Of a stretch of DNA of 64,000 bases, positions 1 through 8,470 are shown piece after piece. The notes beneath the pieces were generated by a model. That model was not told the DNA's origin. It saw only the letters and a program-made list of their open reading frames with translations, and made no database searches. Origin of the DNA: Lachnospiraceae bacterium (GTDB lineage Bacteria; Bacillota; Clostridia; Lachnospirales; Lachnospiraceae); contig JAJQDT010000027.1 of the NCBI GenBank assembly GCA_021202075.1, positions 22,061-86,060 of the forward strand, given 5' to 3'. Position 1 is the stretch's first letter. Each line of letters begins with the position of its first letter. Position numbers and translations under genes: made by a program.

Positions 1-635
1 GTAATCGTTGCCGTTCCGGCTTTTTTTGCCGTGATTTTCCCGGAAGAACCTACAGAAGCCACGCTGCTGTTACTGCTGGAAAAGCTGACCTTAGAGGATG
101 CTGTACTCGGAGTGAGCGTGTAACTCAGCTTTACAGTAGAACCGACTTTCACTTTTACCGAAGTTTTGTTCAGACTGATGCTTGTCGGCGAGGTGCTTGT
201 CGTTGAGCCGGAAGTTCCGGATGAACTGCCCGTTCCTGAAGAACCGGAAGAGCTTGTCGTGCCGGAAGCCGTCACGGTCACCGTCCAGGTTTCCGTAAAA
301 TCTTCCAGAACGGATCCATACCAGTACACAGCCACCTTCCATGAATGCAATGTAATCGTCGTAGAACCTTCTCCGGTTCCCGTAACGATGCCATACACAG
401 CATTGTCAGAATCCGGCGTCACAATAGCTACACTGGCATTGCCCGTAGACCAGGTGTATGGCGCACTGCCTCCCTGGGACTGAAGCCGCCTTGTCTTTCC
501 AACCTGCATGGTAAACGACCCCCTGCTTTCGGCGGAAGCCCTCTGACCCGAGCACAAAAACAATGTGCTCACCATCAAAAAGGTAAGCAGCACATATACG
601 GCGTTAATCTTAATACCACTGTTCCTCTTCCTCAT
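1..635 (-). CDS. Secreted protein with Ig-like (Big_2) domain, 3' end outside window
   Basis: Read on the minus strand from an ATG at 635, the product has a basic start (MRKRNSG), a hydrophobic core and an AxA-type cleavage region (QRASA), so it is exported. A 100-residue region with repeated beta-strand-like sequence follows, then a Ser/Gly/Thr linker, then a typical Big_2 bacterial Ig-like module that begins TSISLNKTSVKVKVGST and contains VSFSSSNSSVASV. About 211 residues are visible and the frame is open at base 1, so the C-terminus and any cell-wall anchor are missing. The ribosome site GGAGG (643-647) is 7 bases from the ATG. The start codon overlaps the TGA of the upstream ATPase remnant (ATGA), which suggests translational coupling. 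Likely a cell-surface or adhesin-like protein; ligand unknown. Confidence 0.8.
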   Translation of the reverse strand, partial: MRKRNSGIKINAVYVLLTFLMVSTLFLCSGQRASAESRGSFTMQVGKTRRLQSQGGSAPYTWSTGNASVAIVTPDSDNAVYGIVTGTGEGSTTITLHSWKVAVYWYGSVLEDFTETWTVTVTASGTTSSSGSSGTGSSSGTSGSTTSTSPTSISLNKTSVKVKVGSTVKLSYTLTPSTASSKVSFSSSNSSVASVGSSGKITAKKAGTATI

Positions 636-832
636 AATAATACCTCCATTATACTCATATTCAAGGATTTTCCAAAGCGACGTGGGCGCGTAAAAAGATT
701 TACTTCCCCCCACGCATTCAGTAAATCTCGAATCATTGCCGTTTTATCAACATAATAAAATCCTTCTGTCCGGATCTTGCAAAAATCATCTATCCCAATT
801 GGGAGCTTCTTTTTCATATCATTATCTATCAT
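632..832 (-). pseudogene. N-terminal remnant of an AAA-ATPase-like (PF09820/DUF1703 type) gene
   Basis: The 66-residue frame opens with a good ribosome site (AAAGGAG) and encodes the characteristic beginning of the AAA-ATPase_like family: KKLPIGIDDFCKIRTEGFYYV, DKTAMIRDLL, then the P-loop region FTRPRRFGKSLNMS. Intact family members are roughly 500-600 residues with a C-terminal PD-(D/E)XK-like nuclease; here the frame stops right after the P-loop. The remnant's TGA overlaps the ATG of the Ig-like gene, and its last codons include that gene's ribosome site, so the deletion may have left the promoter and leader to drive a new gene. No ATPase function is possible from this fragment. Confidence 0.75.
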
Positions 833-1182
833 AGATAAACGCTCCTTTCTATACCAGACTCAGACATTACCTGAATCTGTATCAGCCGTTATATCAAGTT
901 TCGCCTTTTTCCGTTATCTTTTTCTTCCCTGCAACTACAACCATTATACAAGAATTTGCGGGTAAATCAACACTGCCAGGCAAAAAATCTGTATACCGTC
1001 GCGGTTATATCCATCTCTGATGCACACTTGATTTCGTCGTGTTTTGTGTTAAATCATCCTTTGTTTCGGTGTATAAAATGTAATATTCTCGCTTTTTTTA
1101 CTTGCATTTTTTGTTTTTCCCATTATAATTATGTTAGAACATAATTCTGATGGCGTTCTTGTTGTCAGAAAGGGAGGCGCTT
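833..1182. other. Intergenic region between divergent genes
   Basis: This 350-base AT-rich stretch separates the minus-strand ATPase remnant from the plus-strand ATPase. I see no convincing gene in it. It holds the promoter given at 1102-1129; nothing else recognised. Confidence 0.6.
1102..1129 (+). promoter_or_regulatory. Sigma-A type promoter for the AAA_14/DUF4143 ATPase
   Basis: TTGCAT (1102-1107) and TATAAT (1124-1129) are separated by 16 bases and lie about 55 bases upstream of the start codon at 1183. The -10 is a perfect consensus match and the surrounding DNA is T-rich. Confidence 0.6.
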
Positions 1183-2511
1183 ATGTATCGAAAAGCAATG
1201 GAAGAACTGATAAAATGGAAAGAAAATCCCCGGCGAAAGCCTTTGATTATCGAAGGCGCCAGACAGGTTGGCAAGACCTGGCTGATGAAAGAATTTGGCC
1301 GCACGCAATATGAAAGTACTGTTTATGTAAACTTCGATGCGAACAGCCAGATGCAGGAGTTATTTTCCCATGATATGGATGTTAATCGTCTGCTTCTGGG
1401 ACTTGAGCTCTATTCCGGTCAGAAAATTAATTCTGAGACGACACTTCTGATCTTCGATGAGGTGCAGGAAGTTCCGAGGGCCTTATCTGGCCTTAAATAT
1501 TTTTATGAAAATGCTCCGCAGTACCAGATTGTCTGCGCAGGCTCCCTTCTCGGAATCGCTTTGCATGCCGGGACATCCTTCCCGGTTGGAAAAGTAGATT
1601 TTTTAAAGCTTTATCCTCTTTCCTTTGAAGAATTTCTTATGGCGACGGGCAAGGAACGCTTTGCCGAACTGCTGGCTTCTCACGACTTCTCTATGATCAC
1701 TGCATTCCGACAAAATTATGCAGATGCCCTGAAGTATTATTATTTTATCGGCGGAATGCCGGAGGCCGTAGCAAGCTTTGCCGGGCTTCAGGATTTCAAT
1801 GAGGTGCGGATCATACAGCAAAGAATTCTGGCTGCGTATGAGCAGGATTTTTCAAAACATGCGCCTAATGAGATTGTTCCCCGCATCCGCATGGTATGGA
1901 ACAGCATCCCTTCCCAGCTCGCCAAAGAAAACCGGAAGTTCGTATATGGTCTGGTTCGGGAGGGCGGGCGTGCAAAGGATTTTGAAACAGCCATTCTCTG
2001 GCTCTCTGACTGTGGACTTGTTCACAAAGTAAACCGCGTGACAAATGCAAAACTCCCGCTGAAATTCTACGAAGATCTAAAGGCATTTAAGCTCTTTTTT
2101 GTGGACGTCGGACTGCTTGGCTGCCTGATTGGTCTTAAGGCCTCGACGCTGTTAAACGGAAACGAACTTTTTACGGAGTTTAAAGGTGCGCTAACAGAAC
2201 AGTACGTATTACAGCAGCTCGTCACGATTCCGGATCTGAATATTTATTACTATACAAATGACCGCGGTTCCTGTGAGATTGACTTTCTGATTGATGACGG
2301 CGCACAGGTCGTTCCCGTAGAGGTAAAAGCCGAGGTAAACCTTCACGCGAAGAGCCTGCGTACATTCCGTGAAAAATTTCATCCGTCGGTTTCTGTCCGC
2401 ACCGCAATGACAGACTATCGGCGGGAAGACTGGCTTTTGAATCTGCCATTATACGCAATTGGTGAAATCGCGTCCCTCTGCTCGAAAGAAGCAGATCCTT
2501 TTGCAAGATGA
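1183..2511 (+). CDS. ATPase of the AAA_14/DUF4143 family
   Basis: Residues 19-35 carry the Walker A element GARQVGKT typical of AAA_14, followed by a Walker B/DEVQE box (LLIFDEVQEVP) and the AGSLLGIAL sensor-like segment. The C-terminal half is the DUF4143 domain, ending in a PD-(D/E)XK-like core (EIDFLIDDG, then VPVEVKAEV). Length (442 residues) is normal for the family. I chose the ATG at 1183 because AGGGAGG (1171-1177) precedes it by 5 bases; an in-frame ATG at 1150 has no ribosome site. The gene stands alone. Members are widespread, often multicopy and of unknown function; the nuclease-like fold suggests a role in DNA transactions or defence, which is inference. A second, clearly different member lies at 39963-41324. 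Confidence 0.85.
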   Translation: MYRKAMEELIKWKENPRRKPLIIEGARQVGKTWLMKEFGRTQYESTVYVNFDANSQMQELFSHDMDVNRLLLGLELYSGQKINSETTLLIFDEVQEVPRALSGLKYFYENAPQYQIVCAGSLLGIALHAGTSFPVGKVDFLKLYPLSFEEFLMATGKERFAELLASHDFSMITAFRQNYADALKYYYFIGGMPEAVASFAGLQDFNEVRIIQQRILAAYEQDFSKHAPNEIVPRIRMVWNSIPSQLAKENRKFVYGLVREGGRAKDFETAILWLSDCGLVHKVNRVTNAKLPLKFYEDLKAFKLFFVDVGLLGCLIGLKASTLLNGNELFTEFKGALTEQYVLQQLVTIPDLNIYYYTNDRGSCEIDFLIDDGAQVVPVEVKAEVNLHAKSLRTFREKFHPSVSVRTAMTDYRREDWLLNLPLYAIGEIASLCSKEADPFAR

Positions 2512-2736
2512 AAGCAAGAAATCAAGCATCGCATGAGCACCGATGCGTTTATTTCCATCGACAAAGGCGTGGTTCTTTACAAGGCCATAACCTAATCGGG
2601 CTGCCTTTTGCTGAATGGATGGATACACATCCGTATTTCCAAAGCTGCGAAACGGTGCATTCAAAGCTGAGTCAACGGTAGTGTCTTCGGTGAAATATCC
2701 GGATAAATGTAAGCTTGTGACAAAAGGGTTGCTATT
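2512..2736 (-). pseudogene. Fic/Doc-family remnant
   Basis: An in-frame run contains the hallmarks of the death-on-curing family: DSALNAPF, then YPSIQQKAARLGYGLVKNH and the catalytic motif HAFVDGNKR (HxFx(D/E)GNxR), ending in IGAHAMLDFL. No start codon with a ribosome site exists: upstream of DSALNAPF the frame only reaches a TAA around 2737. The normal C-terminal helix after HAMLxFL is replaced by unrelated codons that run into the ATPase gene. Intact Doc proteins are about 125-130 residues, so both ends are lost. It probably was the toxin of a Phd-Doc pair; no antitoxin is left nearby. Confidence 0.75.
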
Positions 2737-2755
2737 TTAGCGCTTTTTCATGTAT

Positions 2756-3208
2756 TTATACCCGCAGCAATGACTGACTGCCGCCATCCGTTTTTTCGAG
2801 TTCTTCCACCGCCCGGCAGATCCGCAGAAGCGCCTCTGCGTCTTCCATTCCCAGTCGGTCTACGAGCCGGGCGATCTCTTCCCGTTTTTCCTTTCGCCGA
2901 TGCTCCACACGCTGCCTTCCCAGATCGGTCAGCTTCACATTCACCCGCCTGCGGTCACACCCTTCCGTCTCTCTGACAATGAGCCGATCCTCTTCCAGCT
3001 CGTTTAGAACTGCGGTTACACGCGGAGTCGTGACACACATGTAGTCGCGGAGGTCTCCGGGGGAAGCCTGTCCCCCGTGCGTGTACAGATAATTGAGAAC
3101 CATCCCCCGCCCGGAATCCGATTCTCCGGAACGCTTTCTTCCTCTCCGGCCCGCGCGCATTTTCTGAATCGCTTCCGCGACCTCTTCAATCAGCTGCTCT
3201 CTGTCCAT
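2756..3208 (-). CDS. MarR-family transcriptional regulator
   Basis: The 150-residue product starts MDREQLIEEVAEAIQ and contains a winged helix-turn-helix: SPGDLRDYMCVTTPRVTAVLNEL is the helix-turn-helix and the wing is EGCDRRRVNVKLTDLG, with the DxRR feature typical of MarR. A C-terminal helix (REEIARLVDRLG) would make the dimer. I set the start at the ATG at 3208 because AAGGAGG sits 7 bases upstream; the frame continues open to 3379 but that stretch is a low-complexity repeat leader. It is the last gene of the nitrogenase-like set and co-directional with it, so it plausibly controls that set. Inducing ligand unknown. Confidence 0.8.
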   Translation of the reverse strand: MDREQLIEEVAEAIQKMRAGRRGRKRSGESDSGRGMVLNYLYTHGGQASPGDLRDYMCVTTPRVTAVLNELEEDRLIVRETEGCDRRRVNVKLTDLGRQRVEHRRKEKREEIARLVDRLGMEDAEALLRICRAVEELEKTDGGSQSLLRV

Positions 3209-3452
3209 CCGTGCCTCCTTCTGATATCTTTTTTCCGTCATTCTCCGATCGTTCTCCCGTTTCCTGTTGTTCTTCTGTGACCCTTTGATCGTTCTTTTGT
3301 TGTTCTTCGGTGTTCTTCGGCCATTTTTTGACCGCTCTTTGACCTCTCCCTGACCGCTTTTCGGTTGTTCCCCGGTCACCCAATTGAATGTGGTTCATCA
3401 AAGCCACTTCGGTCAACCCAGAGGATACATCATATCTATCAGAGAGTTTCCT
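3209..3452 (-). promoter_or_regulatory. Repeat-rich leader upstream of the MarR gene
   Basis: The 244 bases between the MarR start and the NifH-like stop are dominated by short direct repeats. On the plus strand TGACC recurs at 3329, 3340 and 3351, exactly 11 bases apart, with an inverted GGTCA near 3374, and TGTTCTTCGG is repeated head to tail at 3301-3320. Spacing at one helical turn is what a cooperative binding site would show. Whether the protein is the MarR product is inference. Confidence 0.4.
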
Positions 3453-4292
<840 letters not shown>

Positions 4293-4328
4293 TTACACCT
4301 TGATTAATACAGGAAGCTCGCGGCCCTT

Positions 4329-4500
4329 CCTGATTCCTGAATGATTATGCAGCATAAATACCTGCCTGTTTCCCGGATGATTATACAGCTTAAATACCTG
4401 CCTGCTTCCCGGATAATTATACAGCTTAAATGCCTGCCTGCTTCCCGGATAATTATACAGCTTAAATGCCTGCCTGCTTCCCGGATGATTATGCAGAAAT
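4329..4500. repeat. Tandem 36-bp repeat between the two nitrogenase-like genes
   Basis: Four contiguous units start at 4360, 4396, 4432 and 4468, and a degenerate unit precedes them. Each has the same order: CCTGCCTG, TTCCCGGAT, AATTATACAG, CTTAAAT. Copies differ at only a few positions (for example GATGATTAT versus GATAATTAT). There are no spacers. On the coding strand the array lies in the 227-base gap between the stop of the large subunit gene and the start of the NifH-like gene. Each unit carries TATAATTAT on the minus strand. Confidence 0.9.
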
Positions 4501-4501
4501 C

Positions 4502-5851
4502 CTACAACCCTTCCCGATTCAGCCAGGCATCCAGCGCGCCGCCTGTCATATTAAACGCATCCAGCGATTCCACCGGAAACATACTGCCCGTGTTGGGGAT
4601 TTTCACCCAGCGCACTTTTTTCTTCACCAGCGGCTGCAGATCGCCATCCGCGAATATCATGCGGACAGACTCTGCGTTGGCCTGCCCGGCAAAATCATCC
4701 TCCCCGGTCAGTTTCCGGTCGCCAGGCTCCATATACGCCCTGTCCATATCATAAAAGCTGAGCACCCGGATCTTTTTTTCTCCGCGGCGAAACAGTTCCC
4801 GGCGGATCGCGTTGGCTGTAAACTGCTCCCCGACAATCAGGGTTTCCGGTTCTGTGTCCATCGCGTTTCCTTTCATCAGGTCCTCGTCCGGTTTTCCGGC
4901 AGCTGTCGCTGATTCCGTTTTCTTTATCAAATCTTCATCTGGTCTCCCGGCGGAGGTTCCCAATCCGGCCTCTTTCAGCCTGCTTCTCAGCGACTCCACA
5001 CTGGTCGCTCCAAACGGCGCTCCCGCCAGATAAGGAATCCCAAATTCGCTCTCCATATATCTGGCCAGGCGCAGGCCGGATTCATTCGCCACCAGATTCA
5101 GCGCCGCAGCGGACGCCATCTTCAGGTTTTCCGTTGTCTCCTTCCATCCCCAGCGGGAGAGAATCTGAATGCCCTCCTGATTAAGGAGCGATTCCAGATC
5201 CGCAAAAGATTCCTTTGCCCAGTCGATCGTGTTGGCTCCGAGGATATTCAGCGAGCCGGGAATCGTCCGGCTCGGTAAGAGCAACAGCCGTCCCATCGCC
5301 TCCAGGGTGCAGCTGATCCCGTACAGATAATCCTTTTCACCGTCAATCTTTACATATGCGGCAGGAAGTCCGCTTTGCGCGGAAGCGCCTTCTCGCTGCG
5401 CGGAGGACAAACCTTCTGTAATTTTCTCCGCCGCGTATTCCAGATCCGAGCCAATCATGGACGCGGACGGCCCGTAAGCAAGCAGGACAAAATTGGGGGA
5501 GAGCCGCTTTTCACCCTTTTCAAACGCAAGCATCACTTTCTTTTCCGTGCCGGAAATAATATCCTCATTGCGGATATCCGAATTGAGGACTCGCATCCCG
5601 GGGATGATGCCGCCAAAGCCGCCCCGGCCGCCTCCGTGTCCATGTCCATGACGGCCTTCTATTTCAGGCCGTCCGCCTCGCTCCGTGCGGCCGTCCATCC
5701 CCGGCCTCCCATGTCCGTCCCTGCCAAATCGGAGAGGTTTATAGGTGCTCGAATCATCAATCAGCCCCATTCCTTCTGTCTCATTCATCACTGCCTCGAA
5801 TCCCATCAGATCCGAAAAACAGGGCGGCAGCACTTTCCACAATCGCTTCAT
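4502..5851 (-). CDS. Nitrogenase component 1-like (NifD/NifK-like) large subunit
   Basis: The 449-residue product resembles the Oxidored_nitro family (PF00148). The start KVLPPCFSDLMGFEAVM matches the PP-F/Y opening of component 1 proteins, GTEKKVMLAFE corresponds to the FGGEKKL segment, and FVLLAYGPSASMIGSDLE corresponds to the conserved C-P-IGDD region, but the cysteine is replaced (YGPSAS). The C-terminal part has LIVGEQFTANAIRR and a final AFNMTGGALDAWL typical of these folds. Between residues 44 and 80 is a Gly/His/Arg-rich insert (GRDGHGRPG, GRHGHGHGGGRGG) that could bind metal. Cysteines are few: Cys11 and Cys181. GAGGAG precedes the ATG. The neighbour at 6030-6449 may supply the missing cluster ligands. 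Function unknown. Confidence 0.75.
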   Translation of the reverse strand: MKRLWKVLPPCFSDLMGFEAVMNETEGMGLIDDSSTYKPLRFGRDGHGRPGMDGRTERGGRPEIEGRHGHGHGGGRGGFGGIIPGMRVLNSDIRNEDIISGTEKKVMLAFEKGEKRLSPNFVLLAYGPSASMIGSDLEYAAEKITEGLSSAQREGASAQSGLPAAYVKIDGEKDYLYGISCTLEAMGRLLLLPSRTIPGSLNILGANTIDWAKESFADLESLLNQEGIQILSRWGWKETTENLKMASAAALNLVANESGLRLARYMESEFGIPYLAGAPFGATSVESLRSRLKEAGLGTSAGRPDEDLIKKTESATAAGKPDEDLMKGNAMDTEPETLIVGEQFTANAIRRELFRRGEKKIRVLSFYDMDRAYMEPGDRKLTGEDDFAGQANAESVRMIFADGDLQPLVKKKVRWVKIPNTGSMFPVESLDAFNMTGGALDAWLNREGL

Positions 5852-6029
5852 ATATTAAATGTCTCCTCTTCTTTTCTTAAAAACTTTACTTCAAAATAGC
5901 TGACCAATTCCGAAAAGCAGAACGCAGGTACTAGTTTCAATCGTACAAGACGCGCTTCTGCTCGTGAGACCCAAGCATTAGGTCTCGATCCCCGTTGCGC
6001 TCATACGAAACAATCTCTTGAATAAACTG
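5852..6029. other. Gap with a short hairpin
   Basis: The 178-base gap between the two nitrogenase-like genes has a hairpin GAGACC/GGTCTC (5966-5971 with 5981-5986, 9-base loop) flanked by GC-rich sequence; no T-tract follows on either strand, so it is not a standard terminator. Confidence 0.4.
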
Positions 6030-6449
6030 CTACTCATGATCCCCGAATTCCAGATGTGCGTCTTCAAATATGGTAAGATCAATGTCATGTTCCTGTTTTA
6101 CCCGTTCCTTCAGCAGCTCTCCATCCGTCGATAAAATAACCCACTGACAGCCGCAGGCAATGACAAACTGCTTTGTTCCGCGTTCCTGAGATAATTCCGC
6201 GAGCGCATTGACAATCTGGTTCAGGTAACGCCCGCTGGAAAAATCGCTCATCGACGGACAGAGTACCGCCGCCCGCCCTTCGCGCATCAGCGACCCGATT
6301 CGCCGGTATGGCTTGTGGCGCAGGCAATTCACCGAGCCCACAAAAAGCAGCATTCCCTTCTCCGAGAGCTCTTCAATCAGGTTATCTCCTTTTCCTCCGG
6401 GGTGCGGCATATGTCCCGGGTCCAGATTTCTATTGTTTTCCCTGTTCAT
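6030..6449 (-). CDS. Small nitrogenase component 1-like protein (half-domain)
   Basis: The 139-residue product appears homologous to only the N-terminal cluster-binding part of a nitrogenase component 1 chain. LLFVGSVNCLRHKPYRR aligns in style with the region around a P-cluster cysteine, FSSGRYLNQIVNALAEL with FGGxKKLxxxI, and FVIACGCQWVILSTDGELL with the E-C-P-IGDDIE segment. Cysteines are at 42, 64, 99 and 101. It is the first gene of the minus-strand set, with GGAGG six bases before the ATG. If it dimerises with the large subunit at 4502-5851, which lacks the equivalent cysteine, the two would form a split component 1. This assignment rests on motif order only; sequence identity to known NifD/K is low. 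Confidence 0.55.
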   Translation of the reverse strand: MNRENNRNLDPGHMPHPGGKGDNLIEELSEKGMLLFVGSVNCLRHKPYRRIGSLMREGRAAVLCPSMSDFSSGRYLNQIVNALAELSQERGTKQFVIACGCQWVILSTDGELLKERVKQEHDIDLTIFEDAHLEFGDHE

Positions 6450-6940
6450 TCATTTCCTCCATAAAAACTGTTATAGCAAAACATCATGCGACGATTTTGG
6501 CTGCAATATTACAGCGGAATTTATTAATTCACATTAGTTAATTATATATGTTAATTATTTTTTGTCAAGTGAAAGAACAAGATGACCTGCAGCACTTCCC
6601 ATGTCAGGAGAAGTGTTGGCAGGCCACCTTTTTTCTTCACACCAAAATATCTTATACGATTATTCCTCTGCGAGCAGCGCGCTCTCCAGATCCGCCTCTT
6701 TGGTCGTGCCAGGGTTCAGAATATTTTCATCCTCTGATTTTCTGAGAAAACCAGGGCATAAAGCGCCTATTCCCCGCAGGTAATATGGTAAGCAGCTCCC
6801 TCCGCGTAGTATACAAAAAGCATAAGCTTCTAAAATGTCACTGAAAAGCTTGTGTTTTTTTCGACAATGATATAAGATGATTCGGGCAATGAAAGACGAG
6901 ACCTCAGGCAACAACACACAAAGGAACGAGAGATAAGAAA
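6450..6940. other. Intergenic region between divergent operons
   Basis: This 491-base stretch separates the nitrogenase-like set from the MATE gene. The first 100 bases upstream of 6449 are very AT-rich and would hold that set's promoter. I find no convincing gene, terminator or RNA in it. A minus-strand reading frame at 6660-6950 has no ribosome site or recognisable domain. Confidence 0.5.
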
Positions 6941-8344
6941 ATGACATCACGTGTACAAAATATGACGGAAGGAAAGCCGCTGCGGCTGATTCTGTTTTTT
7001 GCCCTGCCGCTCATGCTGGGAAATGCGTTTCAGCAGCTCTATACGCTTGTGGATACCATGGTCGTAGGCCAGGCACTGGGGGTAACAGCGCTGGCGGCGC
7101 TTGGCGCGGCGGACTGGCCGAACTGGATGTTTCTCGGTATCATTCAGGGCTTTTCACAGGGATTCTCGATTAAGATGGCGCATGATTTCGGCGCGAAAGA
7201 CTATGAAGCGCTTCGGCGGACGGTGGCACATGCAGCGGTACTGGCGGCCACAACCGCCCTGGCGCTGCTTTTTGCCGGACAATGTCTGCTTCGTCCTTTG
7301 CTCGACCTTTTGCGGACGCCCGACCCGGTGCTGGGCGGCGCGCTGCTTTACCTGCGGATTATGATCGCAGGAGTTCCGGTGGTGATGGCTTACAACGTCC
7401 TGGCCTCGGTTCTGCGCGCGCTCGGCGACAGCAAAACTCCGCTTTACGCCATGCTGCTGGCGGCCGGCATTAATATTGTGCTGGATCTGGTGTTTGTGCT
7501 CCTCTTCCGTTGGGGAATCGCCGGAGCTGCGGCCGCAACCATTTTCGCGCAGGTCTGTTCAGGAGTTTTTTGTTTTCGCGCTATCTGCCGCATTGACTTT
7601 CTGCATCTGTCACGAGCCGATTTCCGGATCAGCCGTTCTCTTTGCCTGTACCTGATGAAGCTGGGATTTCCCATGGCCTTTCAGAATGGGATCATTGCCC
7701 TCGGCGGCATGATCGTTCAGTTTGTCGTAAACGGATTCGGTGTTTTGTTCATAGCGGGATTTACCGCGACCAACAAGCTCTACGGAGTGCTTGAAATCGC
7801 CGCCACTTCTTTTGGATATGCGATGGTGACCTATGTCGGGCAAAACCTGGGTGCCGGAAAGATCCGGCGCATCAGCCAGGGAATGCGCGCCGCACTCGTG
7901 ACCGCGATTGCTGTTTCCATCGTGATCGGCGCGGCGATGCTGTTGTCCGGCAAAATGATCCTGGGGCTGTTTCTTTCCGGTACAGCCGAAGAAGTCTCCA
8001 CTGCGCTGGGGATTGCATATCATTACCTGTCCATCATGAGCGTCTGCCTTCCGATTCTCTATATTCTCCATGTCACACGCTCGGCGCTGCAGGGCATGGG
8101 CGATACACTGCTGCCGATGGTTTCCGGCATCGCAGAATTTGTCATGCGCACCGGCACCGCCATCGGACTCCCCCTGCTGATCGGAGAAACCGGCATCTTT
8201 TACGCAGAAGTGCTGGCCTGGCTGGGCGCGGACGTGATCCTGGTCACAAGCTACGGTATCCGGATGCGGCAGCAGCGGCAAAATCGACGCCATGTTGAAG
8301 CAGTGGATACCGGGACAGACCAGTCAGCCGCATCTGATTTATGA
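6941..8344 (+). CDS. MATE-family multidrug/sodium antiporter
   Basis: The 467-residue protein has the 12-helix pattern of the MATE (MatE, two pseudo-symmetric halves) family. It opens with MTEGKPLRLILFFALPLMLG, a typical MATE start, followed by LYTLVDTMVVGQALG and ALAALGAAD. The second half repeats the pattern from FPMAFQNGIIALGGMIVQ. It would export drugs or small organic cations/phenolics across the membrane by Na+ or H+ exchange. It is on plus, divergent from the nitrogenase-like set and upstream of an AraC regulator. Substrate not predictable from sequence; a role in exporting toxic aglycones from the next locus is possible but only inferred. Confidence 0.9.
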   Translation: MTSRVQNMTEGKPLRLILFFALPLMLGNAFQQLYTLVDTMVVGQALGVTALAALGAADWPNWMFLGIIQGFSQGFSIKMAHDFGAKDYEALRRTVAHAAVLAATTALALLFAGQCLLRPLLDLLRTPDPVLGGALLYLRIMIAGVPVVMAYNVLASVLRALGDSKTPLYAMLLAAGINIVLDLVFVLLFRWGIAGAAAATIFAQVCSGVFCFRAICRIDFLHLSRADFRISRSLCLYLMKLGFPMAFQNGIIALGGMIVQFVVNGFGVLFIAGFTATNKLYGVLEIAATSFGYAMVTYVGQNLGAGKIRRISQGMRAALVTAIAVSIVIGAAMLLSGKMILGLFLSGTAEEVSTALGIAYHYLSIMSVCLPILYILHVTRSALQGMGDTLLPMVSGIAEFVMRTGTAIGLPLLIGETGIFYAEVLAWLGADVILVTSYGIRMRQQRQNRRHVEAVDTGTDQSAASDL

Positions 8345-8470
8345 ATTACACATTTATCCAGACCCTCAAAGGCTCCCTTCCCCTTGATAGAGCAGGGCGG
8401 CCGCTTTCAATACCAAAAGGTAGTTTCGTATCTCTGTACTCTCGCTGCTAAAAAAACAGGAGGCCATGCG

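Noticed and set aside
3211-3379. Extended N-terminus of the MarR protein
   Set aside because: The extension is low-complexity Lys/Asn/Arg sequence from phased DNA repeats, and AAGGAGG supports the start at 3208.
4329-4500. 36-bp repeats resembling a CRISPR array
   Set aside because: Units are contiguous without spacers and no cas gene lies in the window.
6660-6950. Minus-strand 96-codon frame before the MATE gene
   Set aside because: No ribosome site and no recognisable domain; overlaps the MATE start region.
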